From DASXMR01 sp036495525 (GTDB lineage: Bacteria; Actinomycetota; Actinomycetes; Streptosporangiales; Streptosporangiaceae): a stretch of DNA of 64,000 nucleotides. The translations under genes were made by a program, and so were the position numbers. Numbering within the stretch: position 1 is the stretch's first letter; each line of letters begins with the position of its first letter. The notes beneath the pieces were generated by a model that saw only the letters and a list, made by a program, of their open reading frames with translations, was not told the origin of the DNA and searched no databases. Shown piece by piece: positions 1 to 8,750 of this stretch. The DNA is taken from contig DASXMR010000139.1 of the NCBI GenBank assembly GCA_036495525.1, forward strand, positions 1-64,000. Reading direction: 5' to 3'.

Positions 1-135
1 GCCGGGACCCTGAACGATCCCTGGTCGTTAGCCAGGCTTCTACAGTTAGCCTTGCCGGCGGCCTGACGCTTGGCTTAGCTGGCCCTGGCGCCGGGCCGCA
101 GCCAGGGCGTCCGCCGCTCATGAGAGGAGCATCAG

Positions 136-1299
136 ATGGACTTCGAGCTCTCCGCCGAGCAGCGGCTGTTTCGTGACACCCTGCGCAAGTTCGTCGACGA
201 GCAGATCCGGCCGGTGGCGCGGGAATGGGAGGCCGCGGGCCGCTATCCGGAGGAGCTTGTCACGACGATGCGGCAGCTTGGCCTGTTCGGGCTGTCGGTA
301 CCGGCCGAGTACGGCGGGCTCGAGGCCGACATGGTGTCGCTAGCGCTGGCCTTTGAGGAGATTTCTCGCGGCTGGATGGGCGTCGCGGGGATCCTGGGCA
401 GTCACTCGCTGTCTTGCTGGATGATCGCCAGGTACGGGACCGACGAGCAGAAGCGGCGCTACCTGCCGGAGCTCGCAACGGGGCAGCGCCGGACCGGGAT
501 CGCGCTGACCGAGCCGGGAGCCGGCAGCGACCTGCAGGGCATCTCGACCACGGCGCGCCGCGATGGCGACAGTTACGTGATCAACGGCAGGAAGACGTGG
601 ATCACCAACGCGCGGCACGCTGACCCGCTGCCGGTGCTGGTCAAGACCGACCCGGCGGCCAGGCCGGCGCACCGGGGAATGTCGGTCCTGCTGGTCGACG
701 CCGGGACGCCTGGCTTCGAGGTGATCAGGGACCTGCCCAAGCTCGGCTATCACGGCCCGGAGACCTGCGAGCTGACGCTCGACGAGGTCCGGGTGCCGGC
801 CGGCAATCTGCTGGGCGGGGAGGAAGGGAACGGGCTGAAGCAGGTGCTCGGGGCGCTCGAGACCGGCCGGATCAACGTGGCGGCGCGGGCTGTCGGGGTC
901 GCGCAGGAGGCCTACGACCAGGCGCTCAGGTACGCGGGGGAGCGGGAAGCTTTCGGCCAGAAGATCGCCCAGTTCCAGGCGGTGCAGCTCAAGCTCGCTG
1001 ACATGGCCATGAAGCTGCAGGCGTCGCGGCTGCTGGTGTACTGGGCCGCGTCGAAGGCCGACGCCGGGCAGCGCACCGACCTGGAGTCCGGCATGGCCAA
1101 GGTGTACGCCTCGGAAGTCGCGCTGGAGAGCAGCTTCACGGCCATGCAGGTGCACGGAGCTTACGGGTACTCGCGTGAGTTCACTGTCGAGCGGCTCTAC
1201 CGGGACGCGCCGCTGATGGTCATCGGCGAGGGAACCAACGACATCCTGCGCACCGTCATCGCCAGGTCGCTCATCTCCGGCCGCGGAGCTGTGGGCTGA
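136..1299 (+). CDS. Acyl-CoA dehydrogenase
   Basis: FAD-dependent acyl-CoA dehydrogenase of 387 residues, the usual length. It would oxidise an acyl-CoA to the enoyl-CoA and pass electrons to an electron-transfer flavoprotein. Family motifs are in order: the FAD/substrate-binding stretch ALTEPGAGSDLQGI (about residues 129-142), KTWITNA a little later, and near the C-terminus GEGTNDILR, whose glutamate sits where the catalytic base of this family lies. A GAGAGGAG ribosome site lies just ahead of the ATG. The gene stands alone, convergent with the cyanophycin synthetase. Chain-length preference cannot be read from the sequence; a glutaryl- or short-chain substrate is possible. Confidence 0.93.
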   Translation: MDFELSAEQRLFRDTLRKFVDEQIRPVAREWEAAGRYPEELVTTMRQLGLFGLSVPAEYGGLEADMVSLALAFEEISRGWMGVAGILGSHSLSCWMIARYGTDEQKRRYLPELATGQRRTGIALTEPGAGSDLQGISTTARRDGDSYVINGRKTWITNARHADPLPVLVKTDPAARPAHRGMSVLLVDAGTPGFEVIRDLPKLGYHGPETCELTLDEVRVPAGNLLGGEEGNGLKQVLGALETGRINVAARAVGVAQEAYDQALRYAGEREAFGQKIAQFQAVQLKLADMAMKLQASRLLVYWAASKADAGQRTDLESGMAKVYASEVALESSFTAMQVHGAYGYSREFTVERLYRDAPLMVIGEGTNDILRTVIARSLISGRGAVG

Positions 1300-1329
1300 C
1301 CTAGGTAGGGCTACCTGCCGGGTTAGCCG

Positions 1330-1350
1330 CGCAGCCTCGGTCCGGCTGCG
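1330..1350. terminator. Hairpin between convergent genes
   Basis: A 7-bp perfect stem (CGCAGCC / GGCTGCG, 7-nt loop) sits in the 64-bp space between the two convergent stop codons. There is no U-tract, as is common in actinobacteria. It could serve both directions. Confidence 0.4.
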
Positions 1351-1363
1351 AGCAAAGCCCAGC

Positions 1364-4300
1364 TCACCAGTGGCCGCGGTTCCACTGCTCGTCCCGGTCC
1401 GCGCGGGTCAGCGGCGAGCAGGCCGCGTGCTGGGCCGCTGGCCCCGCCGGCTCACTGCCTCGGTCATTGCTGGCGGCCGGGCCGCTGCTGGCTTGCTCGC
1501 CAGCTGGTGGTCCGGCAGCCGGAATCGCTTGCTGCGCGGGCTTGTCAGCGCCAGGCCGTGCCGCCTGGTCCGCCGGCCCGCTCGCCGGCGGCGCCGGCTG
1601 GACCGTGCTGGCAGGCCGTACCTGATCGGCGGCGGTTCGCTGAGCCGGCATCACCGGCGGCCGCGGGGCCGCCACGGTGGTGCGGCTGCGGTTCTGATCC
1701 GCCTGACCGGTCGCCGGCTCGCCGCGCGGCCGGTCGCTGCCCTGCGCGCCGCCGCTGGCCTCGGGCGACGGCCGCGAGGCTGGCGGCCCGGCCGCCTGTG
1801 CCACTGGGCCAGCGCCCTGATCAGGGCTGGCTGCCGCGCCCGCCAGGACCGGCGGGGCAGTGGCGGCCGGCGGTCCTCTCAGCGCCGACGGGACGGGAAC
1901 GACGACCGGGCCGCCCATCGGCTCCGCCACGCCGGCCACGTGAGCGGTCTGCGCCGAGTCGTCATCGGCGCTCGCCATCGTGGCCGCGGCCGGCCACGGC
2001 TCGGCGCCGATGGCGTCCAGCGCGCTATGGGCAAGCGCGAGCTTCTCGTAGAGGAACAGCACTGGCCCGCCGCCGGCCAGCGAGACCGCGGTCCGGAGTG
2101 CGGCCTGCGGGCCTTCGGCCTGCTCGCAGACCAGGTCGGGGCGCACCCGCCGCATCGCCGCGGTGATCAGCTCGCGCATCTCGCCCGGCCGCCGGCCGCG
2201 GCGGTCGCAGTCCTCGTACACGACCACGTGGCTGAACCAGGCCGCGATCGCCTCTGCCGTCTCCGTCACCAGGTCGTCCCGGCGGTCACCGGGCAGGGTC
2301 ACCGCGGCGCAGGCCTGACCAGGCCAGACGTTGCTGATCATCTGCCCGGTGGCGTCCAGCGCCGCGGCGTTGTGACCGTAGTCGACGATGACCGGGCACC
2401 CGCCGGCGCTGTAGATGTTGCCGCGGCCAGGATTGGCCTCGCCCGGCGCGAATGTCGCGAGCGCGCGCTTGATGTCCTTGGCGCTGACTCCGACCGCACG
2501 GCAGGCGGCGACCGCGGCCAGCGCGTTGGCGACCACGTGCGGTGCCCGGCCGCCGAAGGCGCCAGGCAGCTCGGCCACGCTGATCAGCACGCGCTCCCGG
2601 CCGTCCTCGACCTCGGTGAGCTGGCCGTCGCGAATCTCGCAGCTGATCCCGCCGGCCAGCCGGTGCCGCTCCACCAGCGGGTTGTCCTGCTTCAGGCTGA
2701 AGTACCTGATGACCGGCGCGTTCCTGCGCACCGCCGGGCGGTCGGCGAGAGCGGCGGTGACCGGGTCGTCGGCGTTCAGCACGACCGTCCCGCCGACCGC
2801 GATCTCCTCCGCGATCAGCGCCTTGACGTGAACGAGCTCGTCCAGGTCATCGATGCCGTCGGTGCCGAGGTGATCAGCCGAGATGTTAGTGATCACCGCG
2901 ACATCGGCCCGGTCATAGCCGAGGCCGCGCCGGATGATGCCGCCGCGCGCCGTCTCCAGCACCGCTGCCTCGATGCTGGTGTCGTCCAGCACCATCTCCG
3001 CCGAGCGGGGCCCGGATGCGTCGGCGTCGTAGATCATCCGCCCGCCGGAGTAGACGCCGTCGGTGGTCGACATGCCGACCCGCATGCCAGCCTGCCGCAG
3101 GATGTGCCCGATCATCCGCACCGTGGTCGTCTTGCCGTTGGTGCCGGTGACGGCGATCAGCGGGATGCGGGATGGCGCGCCCGGCGGGTACAGCCGGTCG
3201 ACCACCGCGCCGGCCACGTCACGGCCCGTGCCCTCCGAGGGCGACAGGTGCATTCGCAGGCCGGGGCTGGCGTTCAGCTCGATGACCGCACTGGTCCGCG
3301 CCTCCCCGTGGTAGCCGAGCTCGACTAGCGGCGCGCTGATGTCGGCCAGCCGGATGTCGATGCCGCAGATGTCAAGCCCGGCCACGTCGGCGGCGCGGCG
3401 GCACATGTCCGCCACATCCCCGTGCACGTCGTCGGTGACGTCACGGCTGGTCCCGCCTGTCGACAGGTTGGCGTTGCGGCGCAGCGTCACCAGCTCCCCG
3501 CTGGCCGGGACCGAGTGACCGTCAAGCCCGCGCTCGGCCAGATGCGCGATGGCCGCGTCGTCCAGGGTGATCCTGGTGAGCTCCCGCGCGTGCCCGTCGC
3601 CGCGCCGCGGGTCAGCGTTGGCCTCGGCGACCAGCTGGATGATGCTGTGCGAGCCGTCACCGGTCACCGCCGCCGGGCGCAGCTCGGCGGCGGCGACCAC
3701 GCGCCCGTCGATCACCAGCACCCGGTAGTCGGTGCCGGGCACGAACTTCTCGACGATGACCGCCGGCCCGGCCGCGCTGGCCTGCTCGTAAGACGCTGCG
3801 GCTGCCTCGGGCGAGGTGACGCCGATGGTGATGTTGGCGCCCTGGTTCCCGCTGTGCGGCTTGATCACCACGGGTGCCCCCAGCTCGCTCAGCGCGGCGA
3901 CCGCCTCGGCCGCGCTGCCGACGACCACTCCGTCGGGCACCGGGATGCCCGCCGCCGCCAGCAGCTGCTTGGCCAGCACCTTGTCGGACGCGATGTCGAC
4001 GCCGAGCGCCGAGGTCTGCTCGGTCAGCGCCGCGCAGACCAGCCGCCGGTGGCAGCCATAACCGAGCCTGAGCATGCTCAGGCTGCCGACTCGACGCACC
4101 GGGATGCCACGGCGCCGGGCGGCGGCGGCGATCGCTGCCGTGCTCACGCCGAGGCGCTCGCGCTCGGCGATCCTGGCGATCTGCCGGAGGTCGGCGCTGA
4201 AGTCCGGCCGCTGCCCGGCCATCAGCTCATCGATGATCCGCAGTGACGTGGCGAGCAGCCGCCGGGGCACCTCAGAGTCGGCTGGCTCATCCCGCGGGCA

Positions 4301-4639
4301 CTCCATCATCACGTCATAACGGCCATCCGCGCCGGCCCACATCGTCCGGCCCAGGTGCACCGTCCGCCCGGCCAGCCCCGACAGCTCGAGCGCCACGTGC
4401 TCGGCGACGTGCCCGAAGTACGTGCCGCGCGCCATCGCGTCGACGAAGCCGCCAGGCCGTCCGGCCGCGCAGTGATGGCCGCGCAGGCCGGGCAGCGCTG
4501 TCAGCAGCTCATCGGCAAAGCGGGAGAACGAGGTCGTCTCCGCGCCGGTCAGTTCCTCCAGCTCGAGCCTGGCGACCGTGACCGGCTTGCCGGTGAACAC
4601 GTTGGGCCCGGCCAGATGGCGCAGGTAGTCAAGGCGCAC
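1364..4639 (-). CDS. cphA: Cyanophycin synthetase with long disordered tail
   Basis: Makes cyanophycin, a polymer of an aspartate backbone with arginine side chains, in the cytoplasm. Domain order fits CphA: N-terminal domain, ATP-grasp domain (KPHSGNQGANITIGV, about residues 260-275), then a Mur-ligase-like domain with P-loop VTGTNGKTTTVRMIGHIL (about 497-514) and ARGGIIRRGLGYDRADVAV. The catalytic body ends near residue 900, the usual family length; about 190 further residues are Pro/Ala/Gly-rich and look disordered. The GTG start follows GAGGAGC at good spacing. The gene lies 30 bp downstream of cyanophycinase and is surely co-transcribed. Function of the tail is unknown. Confidence 0.93.
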   Translation of the reverse strand: MRLDYLRHLAGPNVFTGKPVTVARLELEELTGAETTSFSRFADELLTALPGLRGHHCAAGRPGGFVDAMARGTYFGHVAEHVALELSGLAGRTVHLGRTMWAGADGRYDVMMECPRDEPADSEVPRRLLATSLRIIDELMAGQRPDFSADLRQIARIAERERLGVSTAAIAAAARRRGIPVRRVGSLSMLRLGYGCHRRLVCAALTEQTSALGVDIASDKVLAKQLLAAAGIPVPDGVVVGSAAEAVAALSELGAPVVIKPHSGNQGANITIGVTSPEAAAASYEQASAAGPAVIVEKFVPGTDYRVLVIDGRVVAAAELRPAAVTGDGSHSIIQLVAEANADPRRGDGHARELTRITLDDAAIAHLAERGLDGHSVPASGELVTLRRNANLSTGGTSRDVTDDVHGDVADMCRRAADVAGLDICGIDIRLADISAPLVELGYHGEARTSAVIELNASPGLRMHLSPSEGTGRDVAGAVVDRLYPPGAPSRIPLIAVTGTNGKTTTVRMIGHILRQAGMRVGMSTTDGVYSGGRMIYDADASGPRSAEMVLDDTSIEAAVLETARGGIIRRGLGYDRADVAVITNISADHLGTDGIDDLDELVHVKALIAEEIAVGGTVVLNADDPVTAALADRPAVRRNAPVIRYFSLKQDNPLVERHRLAGGISCEIRDGQLTEVEDGRERVLISVAELPGAFGGRAPHVVANALAAVAACRAVGVSAKDIKRALATFAPGEANPGRGNIYSAGGCPVIVDYGHNAAALDATGQMISNVWPGQACAAVTLPGDRRDDLVTETAEAIAAWFSHVVVYEDCDRRGRRPGEMRELITAAMRRVRPDLVCEQAEGPQAALRTAVSLAGGGPVLFLYEKLALAHSALDAIGAEPWPAAATMASADDDSAQTAHVAGVAEPMGGPVVVPVPSALRGPPAATAPPVLAGAAASPDQGAGPVAQAAGPPASRPSPEASGGAQGSDRPRGEPATGQADQNRSRTTVAAPRPPVMPAQRTAADQVRPASTVQPAPPASGPADQAARPGADKPAQQAIPAAGPPAGEQASSGPAASNDRGSEPAGPAAQHAACSPLTRADRDEQWNRGHW

Positions 4640-4669
4640 TGCTGCTCCTCGGTGGTCGTTGTGCCCGGC

Positions 4670-5497
4670 TCAGTACCGGTCGTGCGCTGGCCCGATGGCT
4701 GGGCTGCGCTTGTCGATGTCGAACAGGCACCCGGCCGGCAGCAGGTGCAGGCGCACGTCAAACAGCGTGATCGGGTCGCAGTCGCCCGCTGCGTGCACCA
4801 CCGTGGCGTGCTCGGCGTCCGCGACGGTCACCACGCCGGTGCCGAGCACCTCGAAGGTGCAGCCCTCGACCAGGATCGCGGTGTTCTCGTCGATGCCGAC
4901 GCCCAGGTGGTCCGGATCCAGCGCCACTGCGCTGAGCAGCCGCGGCAGCCTGCCGCGCTCGCCGAAGTGCATGTCCACCAGGGCGCGCGGCAGCAGGCCA
5001 AGCCCAGGTCCGGTGCGGACCGCGGCCGCGGCTACCTCGGGTCCCTCGCCGCCGAGGATCATCGTGCGGCCCATGGCTGTCGCGCCGGCGCTCGTGCCGG
5101 CAATCACGAAGTCGTCCTCGCCGCCGGGCCTGGCCAGCCGCTCGCGCAGCAGGTCATTGACCCGCGAGCCCACCAGCGTCCGCAGCCGGGACTGATCGCC
5201 GCCGCTGAAGAACACGCCCGTGGCGTCCGCCAGGACCGAGAGTGCCTCGTCGCCGTCAGCGTCCGAGCGGCCCCGCAGCCGCAGCTGCGCAGTGCGGTCC
5301 ACGCCCAGTTTGCTGAACACCCGCTCGTAGTCGGCATGGACCTCGTCGGGCATCCCGGTGGCCGTCGTGACCAGGACGATCCGGGCGTCCTCGCCGCCGC
5401 ATAGCTCGACGAAGCGCTCTAGCACGCCCGAGCCGCAGCACCTGTCCTCAGCGCCGCCGATGATGAGCAGGCGACCTGGATGTCCCCCGTCGTCCAC
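4670..5497 (-). CDS. cphB: Cyanophycinase
   Basis: Serine exopeptidase of the S51-like family that cuts cyanophycin into beta-Asp-Arg dipeptides. The 275-residue protein has LLIIGGAEDR at the N-terminus, FFSGGDQSRL, and the nucleophile elbow AGTSAGATAMG (about residues 130-140) with the catalytic serine. GIDENTAILVEG near residue 200 is also typical. Start is GTG after a GCGAGGAC ribosome site. It is the first gene of a two-gene operon with the synthetase, so polymer making and breaking are encoded together. The upstream 100 bp must hold the promoter, but I see no clear -35/-10 pair. Confidence 0.93.
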   Translation of the reverse strand: MDDGGHPGRLLIIGGAEDRCCGSGVLERFVELCGGEDARIVLVTTATGMPDEVHADYERVFSKLGVDRTAQLRLRGRSDADGDEALSVLADATGVFFSGGDQSRLRTLVGSRVNDLLRERLARPGGEDDFVIAGTSAGATAMGRTMILGGEGPEVAAAAVRTGPGLGLLPRALVDMHFGERGRLPRLLSAVALDPDHLGVGIDENTAILVEGCTFEVLGTGVVTVADAEHATVVHAAGDCDPITLFDVRLHLLPAGCLFDIDKRSPAIGPAHDRY

Positions 5498-5596
5498 GTC
5501 CTCGCCCTCGTCCCGGGCCGTTTTGCAGACCCGAGGGAGGTGTTACCCCTAGTGGTCAGAAACCAACCAAGGGTGATCGCCGGTGCGGATGCGTCA

Positions 5597-5620
5597 GGCG
5601 CCCGGCGGGAGCCGGGCGCC
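5597..5620 (-). terminator. Terminator after the ANTAR gene
   Basis: Perfect 10-bp stem GGCGCCCGGC / GCCGGGCGCC with a GGGA tetraloop, 22 bp beyond the stop codon of the ANTAR gene read leftwards and upstream of cphB. It separates the two transcription units. Confidence 0.7.
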
Positions 5621-5642
5621 CGGAGTGCGAAGACGGCAGGGG

Positions 5643-6356
5643 CTACTCGGCCCCGAGGACGCCCTCAGAGCGGCGTGACCTGCGGCCCGAGCGCGGCCGG
5701 GATAGCTCGTCCGGCAGCTGCAGCAGCGGGTTCGAGGCGCTGGCCACGACATCGGAGGCGATGTCGATGACGCGCTTGCCGCGGTTGCGTGCGGCCCTGC
5801 GCAGCTGCTCGAAGGCCTGCCTGGGCTGGATCCGGTGTCGCTCGGCCAGCACACCGATCGCCTGCTCGACCCGGATTCGTGCCACCAGCGCGTGCTCCAG
5901 CTGGCTGATGGTCGTCCGCATCCGGCCGGCGTCGCCGGCCGGGTCTGCTTCGGTGCTGCGCTGGCTGGCCACCTGGCCGCTGTCGCCGGCCTTAGCGGCC
6001 CCGGCAGCCGCCGCTGCGGCCTTCGCCTTCCCCGGCCGGCTGGCGGGGGAGGCTTGGGAGGCCGCCACGCCGCTGTCCGGCTGGCCAGTAGCCGGGGGAG
6101 CCGTGGTCGCCGTACCGTCGGCCTGCCCGGCCGGGAGCTCGGCTGGCAGCTCCGATGCCAGCAGGTCGGCCAGCACCATCGCGCAGGTCAGGTCGGGCAC
6201 GTCGGTATCGCCGACGCGCCAGCCGTCGCTGGTACGGCGGACGATCGACGGATCGCCGCCGGCCGGCGGCGATCCGGCCGGTTCAGCGGACAAGGTGACA
6301 TCCGGCTGGACGTCATCAGCCGGAATCGGCCTCGTTTTGCCCCGATTGTCAGTCAT
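5643..6356 (-). CDS. ANTAR-domain RNA-binding regulator
   Basis: The 237-residue protein ends in an ANTAR domain (about residues 145-210: LVARIRVEQAIGVLAERH, then FEQLRRAARNRGKRVIDIA). ANTAR domains bind paired hairpins in nascent RNA and prevent termination. No GAF or receiver domain is visible; the first 140 residues are Ala/Pro-rich, with one ordered stretch (VRRTSDGWRVGDTDVPDLTCAMVLADLL). The start codon overlaps the stop of the mycoredoxin gene by one base (TAATG), so translation is coupled. RNA targets are unknown. A link to redox state is suggested only by the operon. Confidence 0.85.
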   Translation of the reverse strand: MTDNRGKTRPIPADDVQPDVTLSAEPAGSPPAGGDPSIVRRTSDGWRVGDTDVPDLTCAMVLADLLASELPAELPAGQADGTATTAPPATGQPDSGVAASQASPASRPGKAKAAAAAAGAAKAGDSGQVASQRSTEADPAGDAGRMRTTISQLEHALVARIRVEQAIGVLAERHRIQPRQAFEQLRRAARNRGKRVIDIASDVVASASNPLLQLPDELSRPRSGRRSRRSEGVLGAE

Positions 6357-6610
6357 TAGGTCACTGCCAGTTCGCTCAGCCGCTGCTTGACTTCCGCGGC
6401 CGAGGGATTGGTCATCGCGCTGCCGTCAGGAAACACCACAGTCGGCACCGTCTGGTTGCCGCCGTTCACCGACATGACGAACTCAGCCGCGCCGGGCACT
6501 TCCTCGATGTTGATCTCGGTCATCTCGATCCCATCGCGGGCCAGCTGGCTCTTGAGCCGCCTGCAGAACGCGCACCATGTCGTCGTGTACATGGTCAGCG
6601 GCTGTGCCAT
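6356..6610 (-). CDS. mrx1: Mycoredoxin (glutaredoxin-like)
   Basis: Small thioredoxin-fold oxidoreductase of 84 residues. The active site is WCAFC near the N-terminus, and TVPTVVF supplies the cis-proline loop. In actinobacteria such proteins reduce mycothiol-mixed disulfides. The placement supports this: in Mycobacterium the mycoredoxin-1 gene lies beside uvrD2, as here, where it is divergent from uvrD2. A good GAGGAAGGAAG ribosome site precedes the ATG. It is the first gene of an operon with the ANTAR gene. Orthology rests on motif plus synteny. Confidence 0.88.
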   Translation of the reverse strand: MAQPLTMYTTTWCAFCRRLKSQLARDGIEMTEINIEEVPGAAEFVMSVNGGNQTVPTVVFPDGSAMTNPSAAEVKQRLSELAVT

Positions 6611-6729
6611 CGGTCTTCCTTCCTCGCAGCCATTGCTACCGAACCTTAGTAACGCCGCGGGTGCCCGCCGGCTTCCCGGCCGGTCGTCGGCCGCATAGGA
6701 GAGGATGGCGGCGGACAGGAGGTACGCCC

Positions 6730-8535
6730 GTGAACGCCCAGCCGGTAACGGCTGCCGCCTCGCCCGCTCACCCCGGCGCGCAGGGACCCGACGCGGTGCT
6801 CGCTGCCCTCGATCCCGAGCAGCAGCAGGTGGCGCTCGCGGTCCGCGGCCCGGTATGCGTGCTGGCCGGGGCGGGGACCGGAAAGACCCGCGCGGTGGCG
6901 CACCGGGTCGCCTACGCCGTGTCGGCCGGCGTCGTCGACCCGGCGCGGGTGCTGGCGGTGACTTTCACCACACGCGCGGCCGGCGAGCTGCGCGGCAGGC
7001 TGAGGCACCTCGCCGCCGCGGCGGTGCCGGGCTGCGGCCTTGAGCACGTGCAGGCACGGACGTTCCACTCGGCGGCCCTGCGCCAGCTCACGCACTTCTG
7101 GCCCGTCACCGTCGGCGGTCCGGCGCCGCAGGTCACCGATTCGAAGGTCAGCCTGCTGGCCGCGGCAGCCCGGCGGCTGCGGCTGTCCCTCAGCGCTGCC
7201 GAGCTGCGCGACGCAGCTGCCGAGATCGAGTGGGCAAAGGTCAGCCAGGTGAGCCCTGAGGCCTATCCGGCCGCCGGTCCTGCCGCCGGCCGTCTCGGCC
7301 CGCTCGGGCCCGAGCCGCTCGGCCGTCTCTACGCGGCCTACGAGGAGCTGCGCACGGAACGGCACCTCGTCGACTTCGAGTCGGTGCTCGAGCTGACCGC
7401 GGCCATTCTGGCCGACTACCCGGCGGCGGCAGCCGCGGTCCGCGCCCGCTATTCCTACTTCGTCGTCGACGAGTATCAGGACGTCAATCCGCTGCAGCAG
7501 CTCCTGCTTGATATGTGGCTCGGTGAGCGGGACGACGTCTGCGTCGTCGGCGACCCGCGGCAGACCATTTACTCCTTCGCCGGCGCCACGCCCGGCTACC
7601 TGACCGGATTCAGCGCCCAGTACCCGGCTGCCACGCTGATCAGGCTGGTCCGCAGCTACCGCTCAACGCCGCAGGTCATCGCCCTGGCGAACCAGGTCTG
7701 CGGCGCGACACCCGGCGAGGCGGCGCCGCTGGTCGCGCAGCGGCCGGCCGGCCAGCAGGCAGCGCTCACCGAGTACCCCGACGAGGCGGCCGAGGCGGCC
7801 GGGGTGGCGAGGCAGGCCGCTGGGCTGATCCGCTCGGGCACGGCGGCAAGCGAGATCGCGGTGCTGCTGCGCACCAACGCGCAGACCGCAGCTTACGAGC
7901 AGGCACTCGCAGCGCATGACGTGCCGTTCCAGGTCAGGGGCGCGGAGCGGTTCTTCGACCGGGCCGAGGTACGGCGGGCGGTGGCGCTGCTGCGCGGCGC
8001 AGCCAGGGCGGAGCCGGATGGCAGCGACCTGGCCGCGTTGGTACGCGCCGTGCTAGCCGGGCTCGGGCTCAGCCCGCAGCCGCCCGCCGGGCGCGGACGG
8101 GCACGGGACCAGTGGGAGTCGCTGGAGGCGCTTGCCCAGCTGGCCGCTGAGTTCTTCGCCGCCCGCGCCGGGGCCAGCATGGCCGACCTGGCCGCTGAGC
8201 TGTCGCTGCGCAGCTCGGCCGGGGAGGTGCCGGTGATCCAGGGCGTGACCCTGGCGTCGCTGCACGCGGCCAAGGGCCTCGAGTGGGATGCGGTGTTCCT
8301 GCCGGGCCTCACCGAGGGCACGCTCCCGATCGTCTACGCGCAGACCCACGCCGCCATCGAGGAAGAACGCCGGCTGCTGTACGTGGGCGTCACCAGGGCA
8401 CGCGAGCGGGTTTACCTGTCGTGGGCGGCGGCCAGGACGGCCGGCGGCCGCACGGCCCGGAGCCCGTCACGGTTCCTGACCGGCCTGCGCCGGGTCCCGC
8501 CGCGGCGCCAGCCGCGCGGTGCGGCAACCAGGTGA
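6730..8535 (+). CDS. uvrD2: UvrD/PcrA-type DNA helicase, short form
   Basis: Superfamily 1A 3'-5' DNA helicase/ATPase for repair. Motifs: Walker A AGAGTGKTRAV (about residues 40-50), DEYQDVNPLQQLLL, GDPRQTIYSFAGA, LVRSYRSTPQVI, LHAAKGLEWDAVFLPG and VTRARERVYLSWA. I start at GTG 6730 because AGGAGG lies 7 nt ahead; this gives 601 residues. Mycobacterial UvrD2 is about 700 residues, with an HRDC domain and a four-cysteine motif at the C-terminus. Both are missing: the protein ends soon after the last helicase motif, where a 20-bp tandem array begins. The neighbours mrx1 and whiB7 support the uvrD2 assignment. Confidence 0.9.
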   Translation: MNAQPVTAAASPAHPGAQGPDAVLAALDPEQQQVALAVRGPVCVLAGAGTGKTRAVAHRVAYAVSAGVVDPARVLAVTFTTRAAGELRGRLRHLAAAAVPGCGLEHVQARTFHSAALRQLTHFWPVTVGGPAPQVTDSKVSLLAAAARRLRLSLSAAELRDAAAEIEWAKVSQVSPEAYPAAGPAAGRLGPLGPEPLGRLYAAYEELRTERHLVDFESVLELTAAILADYPAAAAAVRARYSYFVVDEYQDVNPLQQLLLDMWLGERDDVCVVGDPRQTIYSFAGATPGYLTGFSAQYPAATLIRLVRSYRSTPQVIALANQVCGATPGEAAPLVAQRPAGQQAALTEYPDEAAEAAGVARQAAGLIRSGTAASEIAVLLRTNAQTAAYEQALAAHDVPFQVRGAERFFDRAEVRRAVALLRGAARAEPDGSDLAALVRAVLAGLGLSPQPPAGRGRARDQWESLEALAQLAAEFFAARAGASMADLAAELSLRSSAGEVPVIQGVTLASLHAAKGLEWDAVFLPGLTEGTLPIVYAQTHAAIEEERRLLYVGVTRARERVYLSWAAARTAGGRTARSPSRFLTGLRRVPPRRQPRGAATR

Positions 8536-8656
8536 GCTGTGCGCAAACCCGGTCAGCTGTGCGGCAACGCAGTGAGCTGTCCGCAACCCGGTCAGCGGTG
8601 CGCAACCGGGTGAGTAGCGCGGCAACCCGGTCAGCCGTGCGGCGACCCGGTGAGCG
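8519..8656. repeat. Seven-copy 20-bp tandem array
   Basis: Seven imperfect units of 19-20 bp (8519, 8539, 8559, 8579, 8598, 8617, 8637) with consensus GTGCGGCAACCCGGTCAGCT. A variable site alternates GTGAGC and GTCAGC. Unit length is not a multiple of three and no frame stays open meaningfully, so it is not coding, except that the first copy contains the uvrD2 stop codon. There are no spacers, so it is not CRISPR. Confidence 0.85.
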
Positions 8657-8750
8657 GACGGGGGCGGCGAGCGGGTACCGTGCCGGCGGACAGGCAGCGC
8701 GCGGCATCCTGCCCGGCGGGGCGCGCCCGGACAGGTGGTGAGACGCGGTC

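Noticed and set aside
1370..3328. Long open frame (652 codons) on the strand opposite cphA
   Set aside because: Arg/His/Pro-rich translation without family likeness; the cphA frame carries all conserved motifs. Long antisense frames are expected at this GC content.
8519..8656. CRISPR array
   Set aside because: Units are contiguous with no spacers, only 20 bp long, and no cas genes are present.
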